Below are positions 23,786 to 32,156 of a DNA stretch of 64,000 nucleotides, piece after piece. The notes under the pieces were generated by a model, which was not told the DNA's origin, ran no database searches, and was given only the letters and a program-made list of their open reading frames with translations. Position 1 is the stretch's first letter. Each line of letters opens with the position of its first letter. The position numbers and the translations under genes were made by a program. Source of the DNA: an uncultured Prevotella sp. (GTDB lineage Bacteria > Bacteroidota > Bacteroidia > Bacteroidales > Bacteroidaceae); the NCBI GenBank assembly GCA_902800365.1, contig CADCEF010000017.1, forward strand, positions 24,262 through 88,261, read 5' to 3'.

Positions 23786-25488
23786 TACCAATTCTTTAAT
23801 ACATTACGACGCTGCGGCTGTTGCTGCTGTTTCTTCATCTTGTCCTGAGTCATCTTCTCATTCTGGATGGCAGCATTCAAAAGCTGTTCAGCATTATCCT
23901 TACTCATCTGGGGTTTCTGCTGCTCCTGTTGCTTGTTGTCGTCTTTCTTATCTTGTTTCTGATCTTTCTGATCGTCCTTTTTATCGTCCTTATTCTGCTT
24001 GTCATCCTTGTTCTGCTGATTCTGCTTCTGCTTATCGTCTTGCTTCTTCTTAAGATGCTTGCATAGAACCAGATTATAACGCGTCTCGTCGTCGTTAGGA
24101 TTCAAGCGGAGCGAATTCTTATACGCCTCAATGGCATCATCATACATCTTGTGGGTTTGACAAATTACCCCCATGTTATGATAGGCAGCCGACTTACGTA
24201 GAGGATTAGTCTCCATACGTGCAGACTGCTCGAACTGCTGTACTGCAGCAGAATCCTTCTTCTGAGCCATAAGGGCATTGCCCAGATTATATGCAGCCTG
24301 AGGATTCTTTGGATTCTTCTCAACAGCCTTACGATACGAAACCTCCGCCTTGTCGTACTGTCCCAAGCGGAACTGTTTGTTTCCCTCACGTATATACTGG
24401 CGATCAGTTTGAGCACCAGCTGTAAGTGCAAAGAGGAGTAGAGCTACGGTAGCCGCAGCCTTCTTCTTTGAGCCGAACAGAGAGAGACGTCGAAGCAATG
24501 GATTGCGGCGATCGAAGATACAAATCTCAAGAATCAGCAGCAACAGAGCCAGAATGGCAACAGCCTGGAACTGTTCGTCAAACTCACTGTATACGGTACT
24601 TGTTGTTTCCTTCTTCGACAACTTATCGAGCTCATTATCAAGTTGATCTTGAGCAGCGCTGTTATTCTCGACATGAATATAGGCTCCACCACCAGCCTGA
24701 GCTACCTGGCGACACATCTCCTCATTAAGTGCCGACATCACAGTATTGCCCGTATTATCTTTCATGTAATCACCTGTACCTGGGATGGGAATTGGTGAAC
24801 CATTGGTTGAGCCAACACCAAGCACGTAAACACGCATGCCTGCATCCTTAGCAGCTTTTGCAGCCTCAAGTGCCCCACCCTCGTGGTCCTCACCATCAGT
24901 AATAACAATGATAGCCTTGCCAATACCCTCCTCTTGTGTAAAGCTATGAGTGGCCATATCGATAGCTCGGGCTATATCTGTGCCTTGTGTAGCCATCATC
25001 GAAGGGTCGATACTTGAAAGGAACATTTTGGCCGAAACGTAATCGCTGGTTATTGGCAGCTGCACAAAGGCATCGCCTGCAAACACAATCAGACCAATCT
25101 TATCGTTAGTAAAGTGATCAACCAGATTCTCTACCATCATCTTACTGCGCTGCAATCGGCTTGGCGTAATATCCTCTGCAAGCATGGAGTTACTTATATC
25201 CATAGCGATAATGGTCTCAATACCTACTCGTTGTTCATTATTAATCTTGGTTCCGAACTGAGGACGCGCCAACATGACTATCAACAAAGCCAACGCGCCT
25301 TGAAGAATCCAGAATTTTACCGACGGACGGAATCGCGACACATCGGGCATCAACTGGCGCAGAAGTTTGGGATCACCAAACTTGCGCAGACGTTTCTTCT
25401 GGTTACGATACGTCAGGAATCGGATGAGCGCCAATACAGGTATCAGCGCCAAAAGATAGAGATATATAGGGTCTGCAAATCTAAACAT
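23785..25488 (-). CDS. batB: BatB-BatC fusion: VWA domain plus TPR protein
   Basis: 567 residues. Residues 1-335 are BatB: membrane helices at each end and a von Willebrand A domain with the MIDAS motif DISNS plus T and D sites (TQGTD, ITDGEDHEGG). At about residue 338 a Lys-rich turn and a signal-like helix (KKKAAATVALLLFALTAGAQ) begin BatC, with TPRs (QYIREGNKQFRLGQYDKAEVSYRKAVEKNPKN is the first) and a Lys/Gln/Asp-rich tail. No Met occurs at the junction, so internal initiation is unlikely. BatB/BatC are separate genes in B. fragilis. Stop and start overlap with neighbours. Confidence 0.88.
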   Translation of the reverse strand: MFRFADPIYLYLLALIPVLALIRFLTYRNQKKRLRKFGDPKLLRQLMPDVSRFRPSVKFWILQGALALLIVMLARPQFGTKINNEQRVGIETIIAMDISNSMLAEDITPSRLQRSKMMVENLVDHFTNDKIGLIVFAGDAFVQLPITSDYVSAKMFLSSIDPSMMATQGTDIARAIDMATHSFTQEEGIGKAIIVITDGEDHEGGALEAAKAAKDAGMRVYVLGVGSTNGSPIPIPGTGDYMKDNTGNTVMSALNEEMCRQVAQAGGGAYIHVENNSAAQDQLDNELDKLSKKETTSTVYSEFDEQFQAVAILALLLLILEICIFDRRNPLLRRLSLFGSKKKAAATVALLLFALTAGAQTDRQYIREGNKQFRLGQYDKAEVSYRKAVEKNPKNPQAAYNLGNALMAQKKDSAAVQQFEQSARMETNPLRKSAAYHNMGVICQTHKMYDDAIEAYKNSLRLNPNDDETRYNLVLCKHLKKKQDDKQKQNQQNKDDKQNKDDKKDDQKDQKQDKKDDNKQQEQQKPQMSKDNAEQLLNAAIQNEKMTQDKMKKQQQQPQRRNVLKNW

Positions 25489-25489
25489 A

Positions 25490-26488
25490 TTATGGTATCC
25501 TCCTAAATATAGTTATACGCAGCAGAATTTCGAGCAGAAGAGCCAAAACAGCTACAAGTGCAAAAGGCTGATAGGCCTCATAGCGCTTAGAGAATGTCTT
25601 GACATTCAGTTTACTCTTTTCAAGCTGGTCGATTTCCTTATAGATGTTACGAAGTTCCTTGGTGTTAGTAGCGCGATAGAAATCGCCCTCGGTAACGCTG
25701 GCAATCTCGCTGAGTGTCTTAGTGTCAATCTCAACAGGAATGTTTACATACTGCACTCCACCAGCCACAGGCATTGGATAAGGAGCAATCTTGTTGGTAC
25801 CCACACCAATGGTATAGACACGTATGCCCAAACTCTTTGCAATCTCAGCGGCTGTTGATGGTGAGATGTCGCCACGGTTGTTACTACCATCGGTAAGCAG
25901 AATCACCACCTTGCTCTTAGCCTTAGAATCCTTAAGTCGGCTTACGGCATTAGCCAGTCCCATACCAATCGCTGTTCCATCCTCAATCAGTCCGCGTGCA
26001 GCAATATCGGTACGCACATTCTGCAGAAGGTTCAGCAGCGAGGCATGATCGGTTGTCATTGGGCACTGGGTGAACGATTCGCCAGCAAAGATGACTAATC
26101 CGATATTATCATTGGGGCGACCGATGATAAACTCACTGGCAACCTGCTTGGCAGCCTCTATACGATTAGGACGAAGATCCTCAGCAAGCATACTGGTTGA
26201 TACGTCCATAGAAAGCATAATGTCGATACCTTCTACTGTTTTGCTATCCCACGAGTTCTGTGTCTGAGGGCGAGCCATCACCAATACTATCATCACAAAA
26301 ACCAACAGTCTGAGCAGCATAGAAAGCGGCATAAGTGCAACCTTCCAGCTTCTAGGCGCATAACGGAAGGCAAAAGTATCGCTCATCCGCAGCGTTGGCT
26401 CGGTTTTCTTTCTGTACATCACATACCATATTAAATAAGGTATGATGAGCAGAAGCAATAGCAGATATTCTTTATTGGCAAATTCCAT
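25490..26488 (-). CDS. batA: BatA: membrane-anchored von Willebrand A protein
   Basis: 332 residues: N-terminal membrane helix, a VWA domain with MIDAS motif DVSTS, GTAIGMG and LLTDGSNNRG, and a final membrane helix (FALVAVLALLLEILLRI). Bat proteins were linked to oxygen tolerance in B. fragilis; the MoxR/VWA pair is thought to act as a chaperone or metal-insertion system at the inner membrane. One base separates it from batBC. Confidence 0.93.
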   Translation of the reverse strand: MEFANKEYLLLLLLIIPYLIWYVMYRKKTEPTLRMSDTFAFRYAPRSWKVALMPLSMLLRLLVFVMIVLVMARPQTQNSWDSKTVEGIDIMLSMDVSTSMLAEDLRPNRIEAAKQVASEFIIGRPNDNIGLVIFAGESFTQCPMTTDHASLLNLLQNVRTDIAARGLIEDGTAIGMGLANAVSRLKDSKAKSKVVILLTDGSNNRGDISPSTAAEIAKSLGIRVYTIGVGTNKIAPYPMPVAGGVQYVNIPVEIDTKTLSEIASVTEGDFYRATNTKELRNIYKEIDQLEKSKLNVKTFSKRYEAYQPFALVAVLALLLEILLRITIFRRIP

Positions 26489-26498
26489 TTGTTCTTAT

Positions 26499-27566
26499 TT
26501 AATTCAATAACAGATAAAGGCTGTAAACCACATAGCCGAACAAGCCTGCACACATCACACTGATAATGGTGATGACGGTCTTAAGCAGTCGGCGTGACTT
26601 CTGTGAACGCTGATCTTCGGCAGACAGTTGTGGTTTAACCGTTTCTTCTACAGGCTGGTTCTCCAGCTTGGTCTGATTGATAAAGTCAATAGCGCTAACA
26701 AGATTCTTATCGTTCTCGTTGATAAGCGTAGAATATTTGGCAAACTTCACCAAATCGGCTGTGGTGAACAACTCACGAAGCTCATCAAGAGCCTTCTGAT
26801 CTTGCGTGGCAGTGAGTCGCTCGATAATCTCGCTACTAGTCATCTCCATCGCATTGAATCCATATCGCTCCTCAATATACTTACGCAAGGTATCGGTAAG
26901 TTTGGTATAGTACTCTTTTGAGTTCTCCGATGTCACCATCTTGTCGGCCTTAATCTGCTCAATCTCCTGCATCGCTTTCTGGTGAGGCAACAAGCGCTTG
27001 ACTATACGGATATGAGTGATAATAGGCTTGTTGTCGCGCAGACGCAGATACAGGTAATAGCCCAAAGCTATCAATGCCAGCATCAGCACACTGAGCCAGA
27101 AAGGTAAGCTCCACTCACTCCACAGGAACGGATTATCTTGCACATCCTTCGGTCCGAAGAACTGGTCAACCTTTGTTGTATCAACATCGATTGTTAGCAC
27201 CTTCAGTGCCAGACTCTTACTCTTATACTGCTTGCCATCAACCTTAACAGTCATAGGAGGCAGATAGTAGAGCGTATCATCGAACGATGTTAGCGTATAA
27301 ACCATCGAACGTGCTTCGAATCCATCACCGGCATCCTTTTTCTCCTCCTGACAAGCTAACACCTCAACACCAGGTGTAATCATCTGAGTGGGCTGGAACT
27401 GAGGGAATTCAACCTTTGCAGAAGGCTGAACAGTTGTCGTCAACTTGAGATGAGTCTGCTGACCGACAAAAATCTGAATCGAGTCAATCTCTGCCTCTAC
27501 AGATACTTGTGCCGATATCAACAAAGTATTAGCAATCAGCGATATAAGAAGAAATATTCTTTTCAT
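26499..27566 (-). CDS. BatD-like membrane protein of the moxR/bat operon (DUF4381-like)
   Basis: 355 residues: signal peptide (MKRIFLLISLIANTLLISAQ), an Ig-like periplasmic domain, a membrane helix (PFWLSVLMLALIALGYYLYL), a cytoplasmic helical region (YYTKLTDTLRKYIEERYGFNAMEMTSSEII) and a last membrane helix (LKTVITIISVMCAGLFGYVVY). The helical region resembles that after the membrane helix in BatD. This position between DUF58 and batA is usual for a short BatD-like protein. Overlaps the DUF58 stop by one base. Confidence 0.77.
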   Translation of the reverse strand: MKRIFLLISLIANTLLISAQVSVEAEIDSIQIFVGQQTHLKLTTTVQPSAKVEFPQFQPTQMITPGVEVLACQEEKKDAGDGFEARSMVYTLTSFDDTLYYLPPMTVKVDGKQYKSKSLALKVLTIDVDTTKVDQFFGPKDVQDNPFLWSEWSLPFWLSVLMLALIALGYYLYLRLRDNKPIITHIRIVKRLLPHQKAMQEIEQIKADKMVTSENSKEYYTKLTDTLRKYIEERYGFNAMEMTSSEIIERLTATQDQKALDELRELFTTADLVKFAKYSTLINENDKNLVSAIDFINQTKLENQPVEETVKPQLSAEDQRSQKSRRLLKTVITIISVMCAGLFGYVVYSLYLLLN

Positions 27567-28435
27567 TAGTTACGCTTTTTAAATAGCAGCAGCAGTGATT
27601 TCACAAAGTCCTCATTGGTGGCTATGCTCACACTGTCAACATTACTCTTATTAAAAGTATCCTGCAACTGTGCCTGACGAGTAAGCCAATACTTATTATA
27701 AGCCTGGCGCAGTTTTTTGGAACTTGTATCAACATACTGCTCGTAGCCCGTCTCAGCATCTACCACCTTCATCAATCCTACATCAGGCAACTCACGTGCA
27801 CGCTGGTCGTAAACCTGAATAGCCACCACATCGTGCTTGCGGTTAGCAATCTGCAACGACTGCAGGAAATCACCACGAACATAGAAGTCGCTCAGGATAA
27901 AGGCTGTGGTGCGACGTTTCTGCACACTCGATAAGAATTCGATGGCCTGCTTTACATCCGTACGGGTTGACTCTGGCTTGAAGTCGAGCATCTCGCGGAT
28001 GATATAAAGAATATGCTTACGGCCTTTCTTTGGTGGTATATATTTCTCTATTTTATCAGAGAAGAATATCACACCTATCTTATCGTTGTTCTGAATAGCA
28101 CTGAAAGCAAGTGTGGCAGCAATCTCTGTCACCATATCGCGTTTCATCTGCTTCTGGGTTCCGAAATCGAGCGATCCGCTGACGTCGATTAACAACATAA
28201 CCGTCATCTCACGTTCTTCTTCGAACACCTTCACATAAGGACGATGGAAACGAGCAGTCACATTCCAGTCGATATCACGAACATCATCGCCGTACTGATA
28301 CTCGCGCACCTCACTAAAGGCCATACCCCTACCCTTAAAAGCAGAATGATATTGACCTGCAAAGATGTTTGAGCTCAACCCACGGGTTTTGATCTCGATC
28401 TTACGGACTTTCTTTATGATCTCAGAGGTTTCCAT
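27566..28435 (-). CDS. DUF58-domain protein of the moxR/bat operon
   Basis: 289 residues. The DUF58 signature is in FSEVREYQYGDDVRDIDWNVTARF, followed by a degenerate VWA region (VMLLIDVSGSLDFG) and RTTAFILSDFY. DUF58 proteins act with MoxR ATPases and VWA proteins in envelope-related assemblies. It shares one base with the genes on both sides, so translation is likely coupled. Confidence 0.92.
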   Translation of the reverse strand: METSEIIKKVRKIEIKTRGLSSNIFAGQYHSAFKGRGMAFSEVREYQYGDDVRDIDWNVTARFHRPYVKVFEEEREMTVMLLIDVSGSLDFGTQKQMKRDMVTEIAATLAFSAIQNNDKIGVIFFSDKIEKYIPPKKGRKHILYIIREMLDFKPESTRTDVKQAIEFLSSVQKRRTTAFILSDFYVRGDFLQSLQIANRKHDVVAIQVYDQRARELPDVGLMKVVDAETGYEQYVDTSSKKLRQAYNKYWLTRQAQLQDTFNKSNVDSVSIATNEDFVKSLLLLFKKRN

Positions 28436-29430
28436 CAGGGCACTTCAACCTTATTGATAATCTTAGAAACGATTTCCTCACTGGTGATATTACTTGCCTC
28501 AGCCTCGTAGGTAAGTCCGATACGATGGCGCAATACATCGTGAGCCACAGCACGCACATCCTCAGGAACAACGTATCCACGGCGCTTGATAAATGCATAA
28601 GCACGTGCAGCCTTAGCCAGATTGATGCTGGCACGAGGAGAACCTCCGAACGAAATCATATCTTTCAGGTCCTTCAAGCCGTAACGCTCAGGATAACGTG
28701 TGGCGAACACGATATCGGCGATATACTGCTCAATCTTCTCATCGATATACACCTCACGAACCACGCTGCGAGCTTTCAGAATCTCATCAGCAGTAGTTAC
28801 TGGAGTAACCTTAGGCATCTCACCTGTAATATTCTCACGGATAATCTTTTTCTCTTCATCGAGCGAAGGATAATCGATAATCACCTTCAGCATGAAACGG
28901 TCAACCTGTGCCTCTGGCAGTGGATATGTACCCTCCTGCTCTATGGGGTTCTGAGTTGCCATTACAAGGAATGGATTTGGCAAGCTGAATGTCTGACTGC
29001 CAATAGTCACCTGCTTTTCCTGCATGGCCTCAAGAAGTGCGCTCTGTACCTTTGCTGGGGCACGGTTAATTTCATCGGCCAGTACGAAATTAGCGAATAC
29101 AGGTCCCATCTTAACCTGGAACTTCTCTTCCTTCTGCGAATAGATCATGGTACCAATTACATCAGCTGGAAGAAGATCGGGGGTAAACTGGATACGACTA
29201 TATTTTGAGTCGATTAACTGCGAAAGAGTCTTGATAGCCAATGTCTTGGCCAGACCAGGAACACCTTCCAACAGGATATGTCCATCACTCAACAAACCAA
29301 TCAAAAGTGAATCAACCAAATGCTTCTGACCTACGATAACGCGGTCCATTCCACTAACAAGATTTGTTACAAATGCGCTTTGTTGTTCAATCCGGATATT
29401 CAACTCACGGATGTCAATAGCTTCTGCCAT
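28435..29430 (-). CDS. moxR: MoxR-type AAA+ ATPase
   Basis: 331 residues with Walker A GVPGLAKT, Walker B FVLADEINRAP, sensor 1 VMATQNPIEQEGTYPLPEAQVDRF (in parts) and sensor 2 GGSPRASINLAKAARA. It powers assembly or metal loading of client complexes with the DUF58 and VWA proteins encoded just downstream. First gene of a unit of about nine genes running to 18754 with gaps of a few bases or overlaps. Confidence 0.95.
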   Translation of the reverse strand: MAEAIDIRELNIRIEQQSAFVTNLVSGMDRVIVGQKHLVDSLLIGLLSDGHILLEGVPGLAKTLAIKTLSQLIDSKYSRIQFTPDLLPADVIGTMIYSQKEEKFQVKMGPVFANFVLADEINRAPAKVQSALLEAMQEKQVTIGSQTFSLPNPFLVMATQNPIEQEGTYPLPEAQVDRFMLKVIIDYPSLDEEKKIIRENITGEMPKVTPVTTADEILKARSVVREVYIDEKIEQYIADIVFATRYPERYGLKDLKDMISFGGSPRASINLAKAARAYAFIKRRGYVVPEDVRAVAHDVLRHRIGLTYEAEASNITSEEIVSKIINKVEVP

Positions 29431-29467
29431 AATATTTATCTTTTTATAAGTTTTCTAAATTTGACTG

Positions 29468-29475
29468 CAAAAATA
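29468..29475 (-). promoter_or_regulatory. -7 box of the moxR/bat operon
   Basis: TATTTTTG on the minus strand fits TAnnTTTG and lies 37 bp before the moxR ATG. No TTTG at the right spacing is seen, so it may be activator-dependent or use another -33. Confidence 0.55.
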
Positions 29476-29521
29476 CTTTATTTAAAGGACTTTGCCACAC
29501 TTTATCTGTCTAAATAATATT

Positions 29522-29560
29522 AAAAAAGTTTCCCAAAACCTAAGTTTTAAGAAACTTTTT
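29522..29560 (-). terminator. terminator of the ftsY-rimO-HU operon
   Basis: AAAAAGTTTC and GAAACTTTTT pair around an 18-nt loop that can pair further (AAAAC/GTTTT). The minus strand ends in six T residues. It starts 14 bp after the HU-LysM stop. Confidence 0.83.
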
Positions 29561-29574
29561 CATTATTTGCAGAT

Positions 29575-31869
29575 TTAGTTGGCTGTAGCAGCCTTCTTTT
29601 TCTTCTTCCACTCCAATTTTGGAATCTTTATTTCCTGTCCTACTTTTAATGGAGTTGAAGCCTTAATGTTGTTGAACACCTCAAGATAACACTCCATATC
29701 TGGTCCCAGGTAACGGCGTGAAATCTTTACAAGATCCTCACCTTCTTTCACCTTAACAGTCTTATCTGTACCTACGATTCGATAGGCTCCAAGACGCACT
29801 CTTACATCCATCGCATCGTACTTATTCTGTGCTGCTTTCGTTTTAGCATCAGCCTCTGCTTTGGCCTTAGCTTCAGCGGCTGCTTTTTCTGTGGCTGCTT
29901 TTTCTGCAGCAGCTTTAGCATCTGCCTCGGCTTTTGCTTTGGCAGCGGCTTCAGCTTTAGCCTTTGCTTCTGCTTCCTTGTTCTCAGGTTCTGCTGCAGG
30001 CTCTTCTACAGGTGCAACTTCTTCGGGAACCTCCTCTGCCTTAGGCTCTGGAGCTTCAATTTTTGAGACATCCACTTTCTGCACATTCACCACTGTAGCC
30101 TCCTCAGCAGGAGCCACCAATTTGGTATATGGGTAGTAACTACCAAGCAGATAACCACCAGCTAAACCTATCAAACATGCAATTAAAGCAAACAACCATT
30201 TCAAGCCGCCAGACTTCTTCGTATTTTCCGACTCGAAGACATCGTCATCAGTATCTTCTGGTTCATAAGCCACCTCTGGTTCATCTGCCACCTCTGGTTC
30301 AGCTACGTTTTCTGGCTCAACAGGTTCGTAAATATCTGCTACCTTTTCAGCTTTATCGCTCGTACCAAAGAAAGCATTCAGCTCGTCATCAGCACTCATC
30401 TTTGGCTTTTCAACCTCAGGTTCTGGGGTATATACAGGCTCGGGCTCTGGAGCCACAATTGGTTCTGGCTCAGGAACATACGCAGGTTCTGGCTCTATAA
30501 TTGGCTCAGGTTCAGGAACCACAATTGGCTCTGGTTCAGGAACATATACCGGTTCTGGCTCAGGAGCAACTATGGGCTCTGGAATAATGGGCTCAGGAGT
30601 CGGCTCAACTATTGGTTCCGGAGCCACTACTGGCTCGGGCTGTACTACAGGCTCTGGCTGTACGATTGGTTCAGGCTGTGCGACTGGCGCGGGTTTATTC
30701 GATTTGACAGTCTGGAACTTGCTAAGAATCGACTGCAAATTTGATGTAGCAGCCTTAGGAGTTTCAACCTTAGGCTCAGGAGCAACTACTGGCTCAGGAG
30801 CAACTACTGGTTCTGGAGCAACTACTGGCTCAGGAGCTGCAACTGGCTCAGGAGCTGCAACTGGCTCTTCAGCCTTTGGAGCAACATAAGGTTCTATGAC
30901 CCACTCTGGTATATCCTCATCAGCAATTTCTTCCAAAACCTTTGGCTCAGGAGTAACTACGGGCTCTGGTGTTACAACTGGTTCTGGAACAACAACTGGT
31001 TCAGGAGCAACAATTGGTTCTGGAACAACAACTGGCTCAGGAGCAACAATTGGCTCTGGAACATCTTCGATTTCTGGACGAACTGTATTCTCAGGACGGA
31101 CAGTAGCCTCAGGCCTAAAGGTCGTTTCAGGTCTGAAGGTCGTTTCAGGTCTGAAGGTCGTTTCAGGTCTGAAGGTAGACTCTGGTCTGAAGGTCGTCTC
31201 AAGCTCATCGTTGATATCATCATCTTCGAATTCGTCCTCAAATTCATCCTCTGGTTCATCCTCTGGCTCATCCTCCTCTTCAGACTCTGCAGGCTCAGGT
31301 TCTACCACAGGCTCATCCACGCCACCAAAATCAACAAGTGGCATTGCCGAGTGGTCATCCTCAACAACAGGCTCTGGCTCGGATTCAACCATAGGCTCAG
31401 GCGCAACCATAGGTTCTGGCTCAACGATTGGCTCTGGTTCAACGATGGGCTCAGGTTCTACTACAGGTTCGGACTCAACAACTGGTTCAGAGTCCATCTC
31501 TGGCTCTGGGGCATCAGTAGTAGTGGTATCAACATCTTCAAAGTCAACACCATCATTAAGAACCACGGTCTCAAACTGAGAGAAAGGCTTATTCACCAAT
31601 TCTTTAAGTAAAGCATCAGGCGCATAAGTAATCTTTCCGTGCCCTTCAATAAGAACACGTTCACCTGTATTTACATTTACACTTTCGCGGTCTTCAACAT
31701 CAATAATCTTGAATGTACCAAGGCCTTTAACCTTAACGAGTTTATCTGATTCAAGTCGCTGCTGAACGATATCAAACATGGCGCTAACAAACAAACTTGC
31801 ATCGCGCCTGTTCATCTTTTTACGCTCTATCAGCACATTGGCCAGCTCTTGTATTGAAATCTTTCCCAT
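29575..31869 (-). CDS. HU-domain protein with Pro/Glu linker, one membrane helix and a periplasmic LysM domain
   Basis: 764 residues. Residues 1-95 are an HU/IHF fold (MGKISIQELANVLIERKKM; KVKGLGTFKI; NVNTGERVLIEGHGKITYAPD). Residues about 100-550 are an acidic, Pro-rich linker dominated by EPEP words, with a block of five-residue TFRPE repeats near 230-265. A single helix (LKWLFALIACLIGLAGGYLLG, about 556-576) follows Lys residues, so the N-terminus should face the cytoplasm. Residues about 600-680 are Ala/Lys/Glu-rich and helical, TolA-like. The last 60 residues are a LysM domain (VKVKEGEDLVKISRRYLG...LKVGQEIKIPKLEW). The architecture would join DNA to peptidoglycan; binding to either is inferred. 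Overlaps the upstream HU gene by one base. Confidence 0.85.
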   Translation of the reverse strand: MGKISIQELANVLIERKKMNRRDASLFVSAMFDIVQQRLESDKLVKVKGLGTFKIIDVEDRESVNVNTGERVLIEGHGKITYAPDALLKELVNKPFSQFETVVLNDGVDFEDVDTTTTDAPEPEMDSEPVVESEPVVEPEPIVEPEPIVEPEPMVAPEPMVESEPEPVVEDDHSAMPLVDFGGVDEPVVEPEPAESEEEDEPEDEPEDEFEDEFEDDDINDELETTFRPESTFRPETTFRPETTFRPETTFRPEATVRPENTVRPEIEDVPEPIVAPEPVVVPEPIVAPEPVVVPEPVVTPEPVVTPEPKVLEEIADEDIPEWVIEPYVAPKAEEPVAAPEPVAAPEPVVAPEPVVAPEPVVAPEPKVETPKAATSNLQSILSKFQTVKSNKPAPVAQPEPIVQPEPVVQPEPVVAPEPIVEPTPEPIIPEPIVAPEPEPVYVPEPEPIVVPEPEPIIEPEPAYVPEPEPIVAPEPEPVYTPEPEVEKPKMSADDELNAFFGTSDKAEKVADIYEPVEPENVAEPEVADEPEVAYEPEDTDDDVFESENTKKSGGLKWLFALIACLIGLAGGYLLGSYYPYTKLVAPAEEATVVNVQKVDVSKIEAPEPKAEEVPEEVAPVEEPAAEPENKEAEAKAKAEAAAKAKAEADAKAAAEKAATEKAAAEAKAKAEADAKTKAAQNKYDAMDVRVRLGAYRIVGTDKTVKVKEGEDLVKISRRYLGPDMECYLEVFNNIKASTPLKVGQEIKIPKLEWKKKKKAATAN
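31081..31200 (-). repeat. in-gene 15-bp tandem repeat encoding TFRPE
   Basis: About five near-identical 15-bp units (plus strand GGTCGTTTCAGGTCTGAA words) encode (T)FRPE repeats inside the HU-LysM linker. Nearly identical DNA units suggest recent copy-number change by slippage. Confidence 0.75.
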
Positions 31870-32156
31870 TACTCAGCTCCTCCATTCTTTACGCGTTCTT
31901 TCCAACTAACATTAGGCTTAAAGGTGAGCACCAACTTTGGTGGCACCAGCATACGCTGCCCTGTAGAAGGATTAACCATGATTCGTTCCATTTTCTTTTT
32001 TACCTCGAATGTACCGAAAGTAGGAATAAGCACTGAGTCATCATCTTGGAAATGATCTCCCATTGCCTCAACAACACAATTCACAAACTGCTGGGTTTCA
32101 TCGGTAGAATACCCTGTGCGTTGTGCCAATTCTGCGATAAAGTCTTTATTGTTCAT
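31869..32156 (-). CDS. HU-family DNA-binding protein
   Basis: 95 residues with the HU fold: N-terminal helices (MNNKDFIAELAQRTGYSTDETQQFV), the IPTFGTFEVKKK core and the DNA-clamping arm with NPSTGQRMLVPPK. It lies between rimO and the HU-LysM gene, overlapping both by a few bases, so the two HU proteins are made from the same message and could pair as a heterodimer. I chose the ATG at 32156 because the longer frame begins well inside rimO. Confidence 0.9.
   Translation of the reverse strand: MNNKDFIAELAQRTGYSTDETQQFVNCVVEAMGDHFQDDDSVLIPTFGTFEVKKKMERIMVNPSTGQRMLVPPKLVLTFKPNVSWKERVKNGGAE

Noticed and set aside
30400-31550. Repeat-rich DNA resembling a CRISPR-like array or a Gly/Ser-rich protein on the plus strand
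   Set aside because: The repeats are the code for EPEP and TFRPE words of the HU-LysM linker on the minus strand; there are no constant repeats with unique spacers, and the plus-strand frames are shadows.
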